A stretch of DNA of 64,000 nt from Vitis vinifera (lineage: Eukaryota > Streptophyta > Magnoliopsida > Vitales > Vitaceae), in NCBI RefSeq assembly GCF_030704535.1, contig NC_081810.1, positions 496,501 to 560,500 on the forward strand. The letters are read 5' to 3'. The notes beneath the pieces are model-generated. The model searched no databases and was not told the origin of the DNA. It worked only from the letters and a program-made list of their open reading frames with translations. Below are positions 35,487-46,045 of this stretch, in pieces. The stretch's first letter is position 1. Every line of letters starts with the position of its first letter. A program made the translations under genes and the position numbers.

Positions 35487-36221
35487 GCTCATGTCTCGGG
35501 TACAAAGCAAGTTTAGTTTTTTTTTTCCTTTCATTTGCCATCATCATGCTTTATATATATATATAAAGGCTCCTTCCAGCACAGTACACGTCCCCCTTTT
35601 TTTTTTTTTTTTTTTCCTTCCTTCCTTCCAGTGCCGTGCACACGCGTTCTCCTTTTTTTTTCTTTTTTTTCTTTTTAACATTTTCTAATCTCTTCAACCA
35701 CAAATAACAATATATTTATTTATTTATTTTTATATAAAATTAACCCTAGCCTAAAATCAAAACCTTCCAAGGAAATTTTTTTTTTTTTTCTAATAAAACT
35801 TAAGATCTCCCAAATTCCAATACTAAAATCAAAATCTTATATTTTCACTATTTGATATTAAAACGAATTAAGAAAAATAATCTAACCCTAATCTAGATTT
35901 GGGGTTTTCCAAAAAAATATATCTAATGTGTTTGAAATTAATCAATAAATCTAAAATATTAAACTAGGGGTTAGAATCTTACCTATAGAGATCTGTTCTT
36001 CAACCCTGAAATCTGACTCCAACTTTACGTTCTCTGGAATTCTGCGAACAGGAACTCTATTCAGAAAAGAAGGGAAAGAATAAAATTTCTAATTTATACC
36101 TAGGGTATTTATTCGTAAAATTACACTTTTACCCCTCTTCCACTTTATTAAATTAATTAATTAACTAATTAAATTATTAATAACAATTTCCTAAATTACC
36201 CTTAAATGCCTGGGGGTTACA
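34043..36221 (-). repeat. Right LTR (5' LTR of the minus-strand element)
   Basis: 2179 bp, TG...CA, about 99% like the left LTR apart from TA-run lengths and a 5-base indel close to the end. The same ~34-bp internal tandem duplication occurs near 34749-34813. Confidence 0.95.
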
Positions 36222-38041
36222 GTGCTTCTTTCAGTTTCGTCGAAGGGGGGGTTAGAATTCTTGGACTTGAGTGACAATGATTTATCCACGGAAATACCCA
36301 CTGAGATTGGGAATTTACCCAACATCTCCACTTTGGCGTTGAGTAACAACCGGTTGACGGGTGGAATCCCCTCGTCCATGCAAAAACTAAGCAAGTTGGA
36401 AAAGCTTTACTTGCAGAACAACTTGCTAACCGGAGAAATTCCATCTTGGTTGTTCCATTTCAAGGGCCTCCGGGATTTGTATCTTGGAGGAAACCGTCTA
36501 ACTTGGAATGACAGTGTGAAGATAGCACCAAATCCCAGGCCATTTCGCTTGTCTCTGAAATCTTGTGGTCTTGTTGGAGAGTTTCCAAAGTGGATTTCTA
36601 CCCAAACGGGTCTTGATTTCCTGGATTTGAGTAAGAACAAACTCCAAGGAGCACTTCCACAATGGTTTCTTGAAATGAGACTTAAAGGTTTAATTCTATC
36701 AGATAATGAATTTACAGGCTCTCTTCCTCGTCCTTTCTTCTCGTCTTATCTATGCATGCTTGCTCTCTCAAGGAACAATTTCTCTGGGGAGTTGCCTAAA
36801 AACATCAAAGATGATGCAATCTTCCTAAGGATTCTTACCTTGAGTGAGAACAACTTTTCCGGGCCTATTCCTCAATCCCTCATCAAAGGTCCCTACCTAC
36901 AATTATTGGATCTATCTAGAAATAGATTTTCTGGCCCATTCCCAGTTTTCTACCCTGAAGTACAACTAGCTTATATTGATTTCTCTTCCAACGATTTCTC
37001 GGGAGAGGTTCCAACGACCTTTCCTAAAGAAACAAGATTTCTTGCATTGGGCGGAAACAAGTTTTCAGGGGGCTTACCTTTGAACTTGACCAACTTGAGC
37101 AAGCTTGAACGCCTTGAACTTCAGGACAACAATCTTACAGGTGAGTTGCCAAACTTTCTCTCCCAAATCTCCACTCTACAAGTTTTGAACCTCCGGAATA
37201 ACTCCTTTCAAGGTTTAATCCCTGAAAGTATTTTCAACCTCAGTAACCTCAGAATTCTTGATGTCTCAAGTAACAACCTCACCGGAGAAATCCCCAAAGA
37301 GTCTCGTAACCTTGTTGGAATGATTGAAGCATCAAATTTGCCATCGTCAATCCTTGGGAAAATCACTTTAACTTTTACTGAAAGATGGTCGAGCCAAGAA
37401 GTGGAAGTCTCTCTGGAGTTCAGGGACTTGATAGTGAATTGGAAGAACTCAAAGCAAGGTATCTCCAGCGACAACCTTAACATCTACACCTTGTTAGACT
37501 TGTCAAATAACCAACTCTCCGGCCAAATTCCAGCCTCGTTGGGCGCTCTTAAGGCCTTGAAGCTACTCAACATCTCTCACAACAAACTTTCCGGGAAGAT
37601 ACCAACAAGTTTTGGTGATTTAGAGAATATAGAGAGTTTGGACATGTCCCACAACAAGCTCTCTGGTTCAATTCCTCAAACCCTTACAAAGCTGCAACAA
37701 CTCACCATTCTAGACGTGAGTAACAATCAGCTCACAGGTCGAATCCCAGATGGTGGGCAAATGGGCACAATGGTATTGGATCCAAACTACTATGCCAACA
37801 ACAGTGGATTGTGTGGTATGCAAATTCATGTGTCATGTCCTGAAGATGAGCCCCCACCACCGACAAAGCCACAGGAGCATGATCAGAAGGAGCCATGGTT
37901 TTTATGGGAAGGTGCATGGATTGGGTACCAGTTGGCTGCTTGTTAGCAATCGGAATCATATTTCTAACCGGGTATTTTACCTTACCACCACCTTCAAACC
38001 GTCGGCATCGCCCACAACGTCCAATCAGGCGATGGAATTAA
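36222..38041 (+). pseudogene. RLP-3, right piece: LRRs to C-terminus, with a late frameshift
   Basis: It resumes in phase with the left piece and stays open for 574 codons. It holds about 17 LRRs, the island (FRDLIVNWKNSKQG), four final LRRs, the cap GLCGMQIHVSCPEDE and the juxtamembrane stretch EPWFLWEGAWIGY. There a single C has been lost near 37929 ('gggtaccagttgg' against 'gggtacccagtcgg' in RLP-1), giving a stop at 37946. The membrane helix and basic tail are still readable in another frame up to the ancestral stop at 38039-38041. So besides the retrotransposon, this copy has an independent lesion that deletes its membrane anchor. Even before the insertion it would have been a secreted ectodomain. 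Confidence 0.9.
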
Positions 38042-39731
38042 ACCAGAATATTCGATCCAGGGGCGGTCTCCACAAGCAGTGAATTTCATGGGATGGCGAA
38101 GGCCTTTGGTTAAGTAAAAGTATTTGTGTCAAGCAGACTCGGTTGAATAGTATTAGCAAGTAACTTTGTGAGTGAAATGTAAAATAAAAAAGTGAAATAA
38201 AGTGGATTTTCTATGTAGTTTGATTTTGTTTGATAAGCTAGCATGCATGTCATTTCATGTATAATGTATATATTTACTTAGGTGGTGTTTTTTTTTTTTT
38301 TTACTTTTTGCTGAAAACAATTGTTTTCAAAATTTAGGTCGTTTGTTTTTCTATTTTTTCATAATTTATTATAAACTTTTTACTAAATAGCAAAAGTCAA
38401 AATATGTAACTTTTTCTAAATAGTAAAAATAACATATTGGTTTTTCTTTATTTTTTAATACTTGATAGAAATAAAATACTACAAAAATAAACAACCTAAT
38501 ATTTAACACTATTAAGTAAGGTTCTATTTATAATTAAGTAAAAAAACAAACATCACCTTAGTCTTCTATTAAATAATTTATTATTTATGATTATATATAT
38601 TATACTTGATCTTGGGTAAATTTGTCAAAAGCATAATTGAAGTTCCAAAATTTTATATGAATTCTTCTACCATATAAAAGTTGATGTACATTCCACATAC
38701 ATCATATATCTCATCATCATTAATTATATATCTCAATTCCTATTCATTTTTTCAAGCTATTTTTGAATATTAATAGTTAAGATTAGAAGAGTTTTATTTA
38801 TTCAAATTTTTTATTTACTATAAATGAGTGAAGTGTGTTTAAAGTAATATATAAAAATAATTTATTTATAATTTAAAAATTATATTTATAGTCATCAAAT
38901 TTCTTTTCACATCCATCTTAAAATATTAATCTTATTAACATATCCATTTACAAATTTTCAATATATCTAAAACATCATTATTATTATGCTCCTTTACATT
39001 CATCTTCTTCTCCTTTTTTTCTCTCAATTTTTTCCTTCTCAAGAATAAACTCCAAGAGAAAACATCTTTTAAGGCTCATTTGTTATGTAAATTTTATAAT
39101 AATAATAATAAACTTATTATAATAATAGTTGAAAAAGAATTAGGAGGAATTTAGAAATAATTTTAAAATGAGAAATCCTAAAAAAATACAAGATAAATAA
39201 AAGGAAAAAAGAACTCATTTCATAGTATCCAGACTTGAAAGGTTGAACACTATGTAAATGTTCAACCTTAATGTGTTGGACACCAAGAAGAGAGATGTAG
39301 ATTGATGCAAATATAATTTATCTTACTTTAAATCTATTTTTTATTTTTTCTACCATTTCTTCTTTTGTAGTTTTTCTCTCTATTTTCTTTTCTTCTTATC
39401 TTTCTTCAAATTTTCTAGGAAATCTAACATAACCCTTAATAGAAGAAAATGAAAATCTGAGAAATTTTGTTTTTCTTGCTCATGAAGCCCAAGTCTTGGT
39501 ATGAATGGGCCTTCCTTTAAAGGCCCCATTTGTAAATAATAAGGTACTCTTGTGCAACTCTCCCTCAACAATCCTCCTCTTCTGATTTGTTCATGTGAGA
39601 TGACTTCTTTCAACAATACCATACTTTTTACAATTTTTATGATAATATTAAAAACTTCATAATCATAGGTTTCTTTGCTTGTTAATTAAATAGTTCACAT
39701 TTATATCCAAGGCAAAAAAAAAATTAATATT
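38042..39731. other. 3' flank of RLP-3 and intergenic DNA
   Basis: AT-rich, no gene apart from a MITE. The stretch from about 38570 to 39560 is similar to about 44690-45610 downstream of RLP-4. Both contain 'catgaagcccaagtcttgg' followed by 'tatgaatgggccttcc'. So gene and 3' flank were duplicated together. Confidence 0.65.
38281..38557. mobile_element. MITE (PIF/Harbinger-type), 277 bp, TTA target duplication
   Basis: Ends GGTGGTGTTTTTTTTTT and AAAAAAACAAACATCACC, flanked by TTA (38278-38280 and 38558-38560). The termini match the MITE at 18531-18751, so they are the same family. Absent from the equivalent position after RLP-4, so it inserted after that duplication. Confidence 0.8.
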
Positions 39732-39736
39732 AAAAG

Positions 39737-40586
39737 TGTGGGGGGTTCTCCTCCACGTGTCCATTTCAAATTCAAGACCCCTTGGCCGTCTAGGACAAGT
39801 ATGTAACCCGTATGAGATCATTTCATCCACACCAAGAGAAGTTTCGTCTGGTACCAGAAGTAAAAAGACCTCTTGGTCGTCTATGACAAGTATGTAGTTC
39901 GTCTGGGATTATTCCGTCTAGGTCAAGAGAAGTTTCGTCTGGCACCAGAAGTGAGAGGATTCCCTTCTCCCACAAGGCCAGACGAAATTGGCAACCTATA
40001 CTCTCGGACAGAAAAATCTGCCCAATCAAACCTTTAAGACTTCTGGCATGTATGATCAATCACGCTTGACATATGAGCAGCCGACGGGACTCCATTTACA
40101 CCCACAAGTTAATGTCAATTAATTGTTGTACATAATCCTAAACATTGACAGGCTAAATGGACGGTCAACTGCACGGTTCGAAATTTTGGCATGTCAACAT
40201 ATGGCACTTGCCAGTCGCCCTAATCTGTGATGATTGTCCAACCGCCTTAAGAACAATCATCATTATAAAAAAAGTTAAAGTACATAGTCAACACTACAGT
40301 GGCAGTATCATCAGCTCTATATAAACCCCTTCAAAAAACACGAACAAAGTACGCACGCATATATATTCATTCTCTCTTACAAAATAATTATAACTACTTT
40401 GTCTGATTTTAACTTCGAAATGGCGTGTCCGGACTATCCGTCCGGACATCTTTTTTGTGCAGGAAAGAAGTTCGTATGGCTCTTGTACAATTGAACAGAA
40501 TCCTCAAGAAACACAAAGTAAGGAAGAAGTCCGTCTGACTTCAACGAAACTAGATGAACCTGTTTCCAGTTGGTTTGCCACCAACA
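39737..40586. mobile_element. Solo LTR, 850 bp
   Basis: It begins TGTGGGGGGTTCTCC and ends TTTGCCACCAACA (TG...CA), with the perfect 5-bp direct repeat AAAAG on both sides (39732-39736 and 40587-40591). Inside is a good TATA box (CTATATAAACC near 40316) and repeated TTCGTCTGG(T/C)ACCAGAAGT units near 39842 and 39932, likely promoter sub-repeats. No internal domain remains, so it was left by recombination between two LTRs. Family not assigned. The TATA box orientation suggests the + strand. Confidence 0.85.
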
Positions 40587-40591
40587 AAAAG

Positions 40592-42069
40592 CTTAAAAAT
40601 TGTTAGATGATGGAAAAGGATTTTAAATATTTATTACTAAGCTTTATTGAATTATTTCATTTTTATTAGGTTATAGTCAAATAAATTTTTATAATTTAGG
40701 TTAAAGTTTTATATTGCATTTTCAACCTTAAACTCAAGTTGGTTTTAAATATGTTATGTCCCAAAATAATTCTTACTAATGATAGTAAAAGTGTGTGATA
40801 TCATCGTTTTAAGAATGAATACATAGAGAGAGAAAGACGTGTCACCTAATGTGTACAATAATTATTATATTTGAAGAAGTCAAAGTCAAAAGGTCTCGTC
40901 ACATGCTACGAATGCAAATATCTTTGTCATCTCTTTAATTTCCACCCAACTTTTTCTTCATCCAGCTTGCAAGGAAGCAGCAAACCTTCCCATGAAAAAA
41001 ACAAAAAAAAAAAACAGATGTTTTAATGTGCATGCTTCTTCCTTTTTCACGTACAAAGTGAAATCAAGATTTTGTTTGACTATTTTTAATTTTTTTTTTA
41101 GTTATTTTCATTTATTTTTTAAGAGTTATATAAAAATAATAATTATATAAATTAAAAAGAAAATTGATTAAAAATAAAATCCTATACATCAAAATTATTT
41201 TTAAAACATATTTAATAATAAAAAAATAAATTAAAAAATATTTTTAAAAACACTTTTTAAATAAAACTCAAATGTCTTAAAATGATATATTTCTCTAACT
41301 GGTTGTTGTCATGCTGAGGTTGTGATACCTCTTTAAATTGATCAAAGACCACGGATATAAAATTCATTGACCATTCATATAGTGAAGCTATATGCATGTG
41401 GTTTTGTCTAGCTCAACACAAGCAATTTGACCAAATACCAAAGTCATTCATTTTAAGCCTTATTGAAATCACTTCATAGATGGAGAGAAAATATATGAAA
41501 ATTATTTTATTTTTGTCAACCAAAGGAATTTGAACCAATAACAAAGTCATTTTATGTTGATTTTTCTTATTATTTTTTAAGCATTTACCCAATAATTTGA
41601 TCTTTCTTAAGTTATGTTTTAAAGAGCTTCTTAAACTTGAATATTAAATACAACTTTTAAGAGTGTTTAAATAATTAAATTTTTAAATCATGGTCTTACA
41701 CTTCTCAATGGATTACATTTATGATAAAATTTTAAATTATTCTCTTCCACTTATATTGAAAATCTTCTTGTTAATATTATCTTTACATTTGGTTATATAT
41801 TTAAATATTATTTTTATTTATTTTGTTTGACTAGATTTAATATTTTTTAAATAGCACTCTTTTTTATATTATATAAATTAAATAACATCACTTTAAATAA
41901 ATATAAAATAAAAAACCAACCTTATTATTACATTTTCCATTGGAATAAGCTACCTCAAAGGTCACCTAACATCCCAAGCCAATGGGCCATGTCTTTATGT
42001 TCTTCACCATCATGGTGCACGCAGTCCACCTCCATTAATTCGCCAGCAAAGAACGCAAGAAACTCATCT
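40592..42069. other. Upstream region of RLP-4
   Basis: AT-rich, with no gene. It is similar over long stretches to the region before RLP-2 (about 15290-17020), including 'caaatatctttgtcatctct' and the sequence just before the start codon. It presumably contains the RLP-4 promoter. No TATA box could be picked with confidence in such AT-rich DNA. Confidence 0.55.
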
Positions 42070-44495
42070 ATGGCGAAGCCATGCCTGCTGCTTGCCTTCT
42101 GCAGCTTTTTCTTTTTCTTCTTCTTGCCTTGTCTAACTTGCCCTGCACACCAGAAGCAGGCTCTTCTCCAGTTTAAGTCCTCCATCCTTGCTATTACTTC
42201 TTCATTGAACAGTTCCGACTCTCAGTTGCAGTCATGGAATTCAAGTTCAAGTTGTTGTCGATGGGAGGAGGTTGAATGCAATGATTCAACTACAAGTGTT
42301 GTGATTAGTCTCGATCTAATAGGCCTTTTCACCGATCTGTCTCCACAGCCCCGGGTGCAGTCCACTATCTTGGCACCCATTTTTCACATCAGAAGCTTGG
42401 AGTGGCTTCACATCTCAGACAACAACATACAAGGTGAAATCCCGGCAGTTGGGTTTGCAAACCTTAGCAATTTGGTTGGTCTATATATGTTGGGGAATAA
42501 CTTCAGTGGATCCATTCCTCCTCAGCTCTTTCACTTACCATTTCTTCAGTATCTCTCTTTGGATGGTAATTCTCTTAGTGGAGAAGTCCCTGAAGAATTC
42601 GGAAACCTCACAAGTTTGCAGGTGTTGTCCCTCTCGGGTAACAAATTTTCAGATGGTATGCTTCTTTCAGTTTTGTCTTTGAAGGGATTACAAGAATTGG
42701 ACTTGAGTGACAATGATTTATCCATGAAAATACCCAGAGAGATTGGAAATTTACTCAACATCTCCACTTTGGCATTGAGTAACAATCGGTTAACCGGTGG
42801 AATCCCCTCTTCGATGCAAAAACTAAGCAAGTTGAAAAAGCTTTACTTGCAAAACAACTTGCTAACCGGAGAAATTCCATCTTGGTTGTTGGATTTCCAG
42901 GGCCTCCAGGATTTTTATCTTGGAGGAAACCGTCTAATTTGGAATAACAGTGTGACGATAGCACCAAACCCCAGGCCATTTCGCTTGTCTCTGAAATCTT
43001 GTGCTCTTTTTGGAGAGATTCCAAAGTGGATTTCTACCCAAGCGGGTCTTTATTTTCTGGATTTGAGTGAGAACAACCTCCACGGAATATTTCCACAATG
43101 GCTTCTTGAAATGAAATTACTTCAGGGTTTGATTCTATCAGATAATGAATTTACGGGTTCTCTTCCACCTAGTCTTTTTTCTGGAGCTTCTCTAGGCGTG
43201 CTTGCTCTCTCAAGGAACAATTTCTCCGGGGAGTTGCCCATAAACATTGGAGATGCAGCCTTCCTTAGGATTCTTATGTTGAGCGGGAACAATTTTTCTG
43301 GGCCAATTCCTCAATCCCTCATCCATGTTCCCTACCTGCGACTGTTGGATCTATCTAGAAATAGATTTTCTGGTAACACTTTCCCAGTTTTCTACTCTGA
43401 AGGAGCACTAGCTTACATCGATTTCTCTTCCAACGAACTCTCAGGAGAGGTTCCAACGACCTTTCCTAAAGAAACTAAATTTCTTGCACTGGGCGGAAAT
43501 AAGTTTTCAGGGGGCTTGCCATGGAATCTGACTAACTTGAGCAAGCTTGAACGCCTTGAACTTCAGGACAACAAACTTACAGGTGAGTTGCCGAACTTCC
43601 TCTCCCAAATCTCCACTCTACAAGTTTTGAACCTCCGGAATAACTCCTTTCAAGGTTTAATCCCTGAAAGTATTGTCAACCTCAGTAACCTCAGAATTCT
43701 TGATGTTTCCAACAACAACCTAACTGGAGAAATCCCCAGAGAGTCTCGTAACCTTGTTGGAATGATTGAAGCACCAAATTTGCCATCATCAATCCTTCAG
43801 AAAATCGCTTTAGATTTTACTGAAAGATGGTCGAGCCAAGAAGTGCAGGTCTCTCTGGAGTTCAGGGACTTGATAGTGAATTGGAAGAACTCAAAGCAAG
43901 TATCTCTAGCGACAACCTTAACATGTACACTTTGTTAGACTTATCAAATAACCAACTCTCCGGCCAAATTCCAGCCTCGTTGGGCACTCTTAGAGCCTTG
44001 AAGCTACTCAACATCTCTCACAACAAACTCTCCGGGAAGATACCAACAAGTTTTGGTGATTTAGAGAATATAGAGACTTTGGACTTGTCCCACAACAAGC
44101 TCTCTGGTTCAATTCCTCCGACCCTCACAAAGCTGCAACAACTCACCATTCTAGACGTGAGTAACAATCAGCTCACAGGTCGGATCCCAGATGGTGGGCA
44201 AATGGGCACAATGGTATTGGATCCAAACTATTATGCCAACAACAGTGGATTGTGTGGTATGCAAATTCATGTGTCATGTCCTGAAAATGAGCCCCCACCA
44301 CCGACGAAGCCACAGGAGCATGATTATAAGGAGCCATGGTTTTTATGGGAAGGTGTGTGTATTGGGTACCCAGTTGGATTGTTGTTGGCAATTGGAATCA
44401 TATTTCTTACCGGGTATTTTACCTCACCACCACCTTCAAACGCCCGCCGGCATCGCCCATATCGTCCAAATCGTCCAATCAGGCGATGGAATTAA
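42070..44495 (+). pseudogene. RLP-4: full-length RLP46-like gene with one 1-nt deletion
   Basis: The ATG at 42070 (MAKPCLLLAF then a hydrophobic run to LPCLTC) gives a signal peptide. It is preferred over an in-frame ATG at 41989. Then: cap (CPAHQKQALLQF, SCCRWEEVEC), about 20 LRRs, island (FRDLIVNWKNSKQ), four LRRs, cap GLCGMQIHVSCPEN, membrane helix (IGYPVGLLLAIGIIFLTGYF) and a basic tail. At about 43899 'caaagcaagtatctc' replaces 'caaagcaaggtatctc' of RLP-1 and RLP-3. One G is lost and the frame stops at 43938, while the correct continuation is open to 44495. Apart from that base the gene would be about 808 aa with no intron. It is the youngest-looking wreck in the cluster, and the deletion could be allelic or an assembly error. 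Confidence 0.92.
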
Positions 44496-45975
44496 ACCAG
44501 AATATTGGATCGAGGGCGGTCTCCACAAGCAGTGAATTTCATGGGATGGCGGAAGACCTTTGGTTAAGTAAAAGGTATTTGCATCGAGTGAAATGTAAAA
44601 TAAAAAATTGAAATAAAAGTGCATTTTCTCTATAGTTTCATTATGTTGATAAGCCGGTATGCGTGTCATTTCATGCATAATGTATTTATTTACTTATTCT
44701 TCTGTTGAATAATATATATATATATATACTTGATCTAAGGGTAAATTAGTCAAAAGTATAATTAAGTTCCAAAATTTTAAATGAATTCTTCCACTACATA
44801 AAAGCTTATGTACATTGGGCATCAATCATATATCTCATCATTATTCCTATTCATTTTTTCAAACTATTTTCCAATATTTAGTTAAGAACTTAAGATTAAT
44901 GCAGTTTTATTTGTGCAAATTTTTATTTATTTTAGATAAGTGAAATAAATATAAAGTAATATGTAAAAATAATTTATTTAAATTTTATTTACATTTATAG
45001 AATTTCCTTTTACATGCACCTTATTTATACATCTATTTTGAAATATTAACCATATTAATGGCATTTAACTGCAAATTTCCAATAAATTTAAAATATTATT
45101 TTCACCCTTCTTTTCCATATTCATCTTCTTTCTTTTTCTTTCAAATTTTTTCTTCTTAACAACCATAATAGGAAAATATCTTGTAGGGTTTACTTGTTAT
45201 GTAAATTTTAATTTAAAAAAATCATTATAAAAATAGTTTTAAAACAATTAGGAGGAATTTAGAAATGATTTTAAAGTAAAAATTTATGAAAAATACAAAA
45301 GAAAAGAAGGTCGGTTCAAATATTCAATTTTAGTGTTGGGGAAAAATATGAATGTGTATTTCTTCTTAAGGCAAAAAAATTATTATTTAGATGGATGTAA
45401 GAAAAATTTATGTTAATGCAAATATAATTTATCTTATTTTAAATCTATTTTTTATTTTTTCTCTCTATTATGTTTTCTTCCCTTGAATTTTATAAAAATC
45501 TAACATAGGCCTATGAGAGGAAAAGAAAATCCGAGAGCTTTTGTTTTTCTTGCTCATGAAGCCCAAGTCTTGGTATGAATGGGCCTTCCTTAGAGGCCCA
45601 AGTTGAATAATAAATTTTTAAGTCAATAATAAAAACATATGGAGTAATATTTTGGCTTTGCGTTGATGAAATTAATCGTTAAATATAATCTTGACGTTTT
45701 TTTATCATATAAAAGTATTAAAAAAAATATGAAAATTGTTTTTAAAGGAAATGTAAACCAAAAGTGAGAGTTAGTTATAATAAAAATTGACAAAAATATT
45801 TAAAGAAAATTTTGAAAAGAATTAGATAAATAATTAAAAAAAATTTAAATTTTTTTAATACTTTTAGTAATTTTATCTCAAATAAGCTTAAATTTTTTAA
45901 GAATTTTTAAACAATTCAATATAAAATAACTGAAAATAAATTCCTTTATTTAAAAATTATAAATTTATAAATTCC
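44496..45975. other. Intergenic region between RLP-4 and the ribosomal protein gene
   Basis: AT-rich, no gene. It contains the RLP 3' flank duplicated with RLP-3. A TGGGCC ... GGCCCA pair near 45581-45600 resembles plant site II elements, but it lies about 450 bases from the L4 start and also exists at the RLP-3 copy, so a role in L4 expression is doubtful. Confidence 0.55.
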
Positions 45976-46010
45976 AAACCCTATTTTAACCCTCACACGC
46001 CAAAACCCTA
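45976..46010 (+). promoter_or_regulatory. Two telo-boxes before the ribosomal protein L4 gene
   Basis: AAACCCTA occurs at 45976-45983 and 46003-46010, 63 and 36 bases before the ATG, in a pyrimidine-rich leader. Telo-boxes in this position are characteristic of plant ribosomal-protein genes and support coordinated expression in dividing tissue. Confidence 0.7.
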
Positions 46011-46045
46011 CTTCCTCTCTTCTCCAACTCCACACACCCCCAGCA

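Larger units (their letters stand above)
20472..36221 (-). mobile_element. Ty3/gypsy chromovirus LTR retrotransposon (Tekay/Del-like), 15.75 kb with a nested insertion
   Basis: LTRs begin TGTCACGCCCC and end GTTACA (TG...CA): 20472-22700 (2229 bp) and 34043-36221 (2179 bp). The element lies on the minus strand, so its 5' LTR is the right one. A primer-binding site for initiator tRNA-Met lies beside the right LTR, a polypurine tract beside the left one, and gag-pol on the minus strand between them. A near-identical 5-bp target duplication flanks it. By eye the LTRs differ at about 20 aligned positions plus microsatellite length changes, roughly 1%. That suggests an insertion some hundred thousand to a few million years old, depending on the rate used. 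It is interrupted once, by a second element (27146-33792) inserted in the gag region; otherwise it looks whole. Removing both insertions gives about 9.1 kb of element. Confidence 0.95.

Noticed and set aside
39823-40059. Minus-strand open frame of 78 codons
   Set aside because: It lies wholly within the solo LTR and reflects its repeated TCGTCTGG units.
44173-44391. Minus-strand frame at the RLP C-terminus, repeated at each copy
   Set aside because: It is antisense to the conserved cap and membrane helix and has no independent features.
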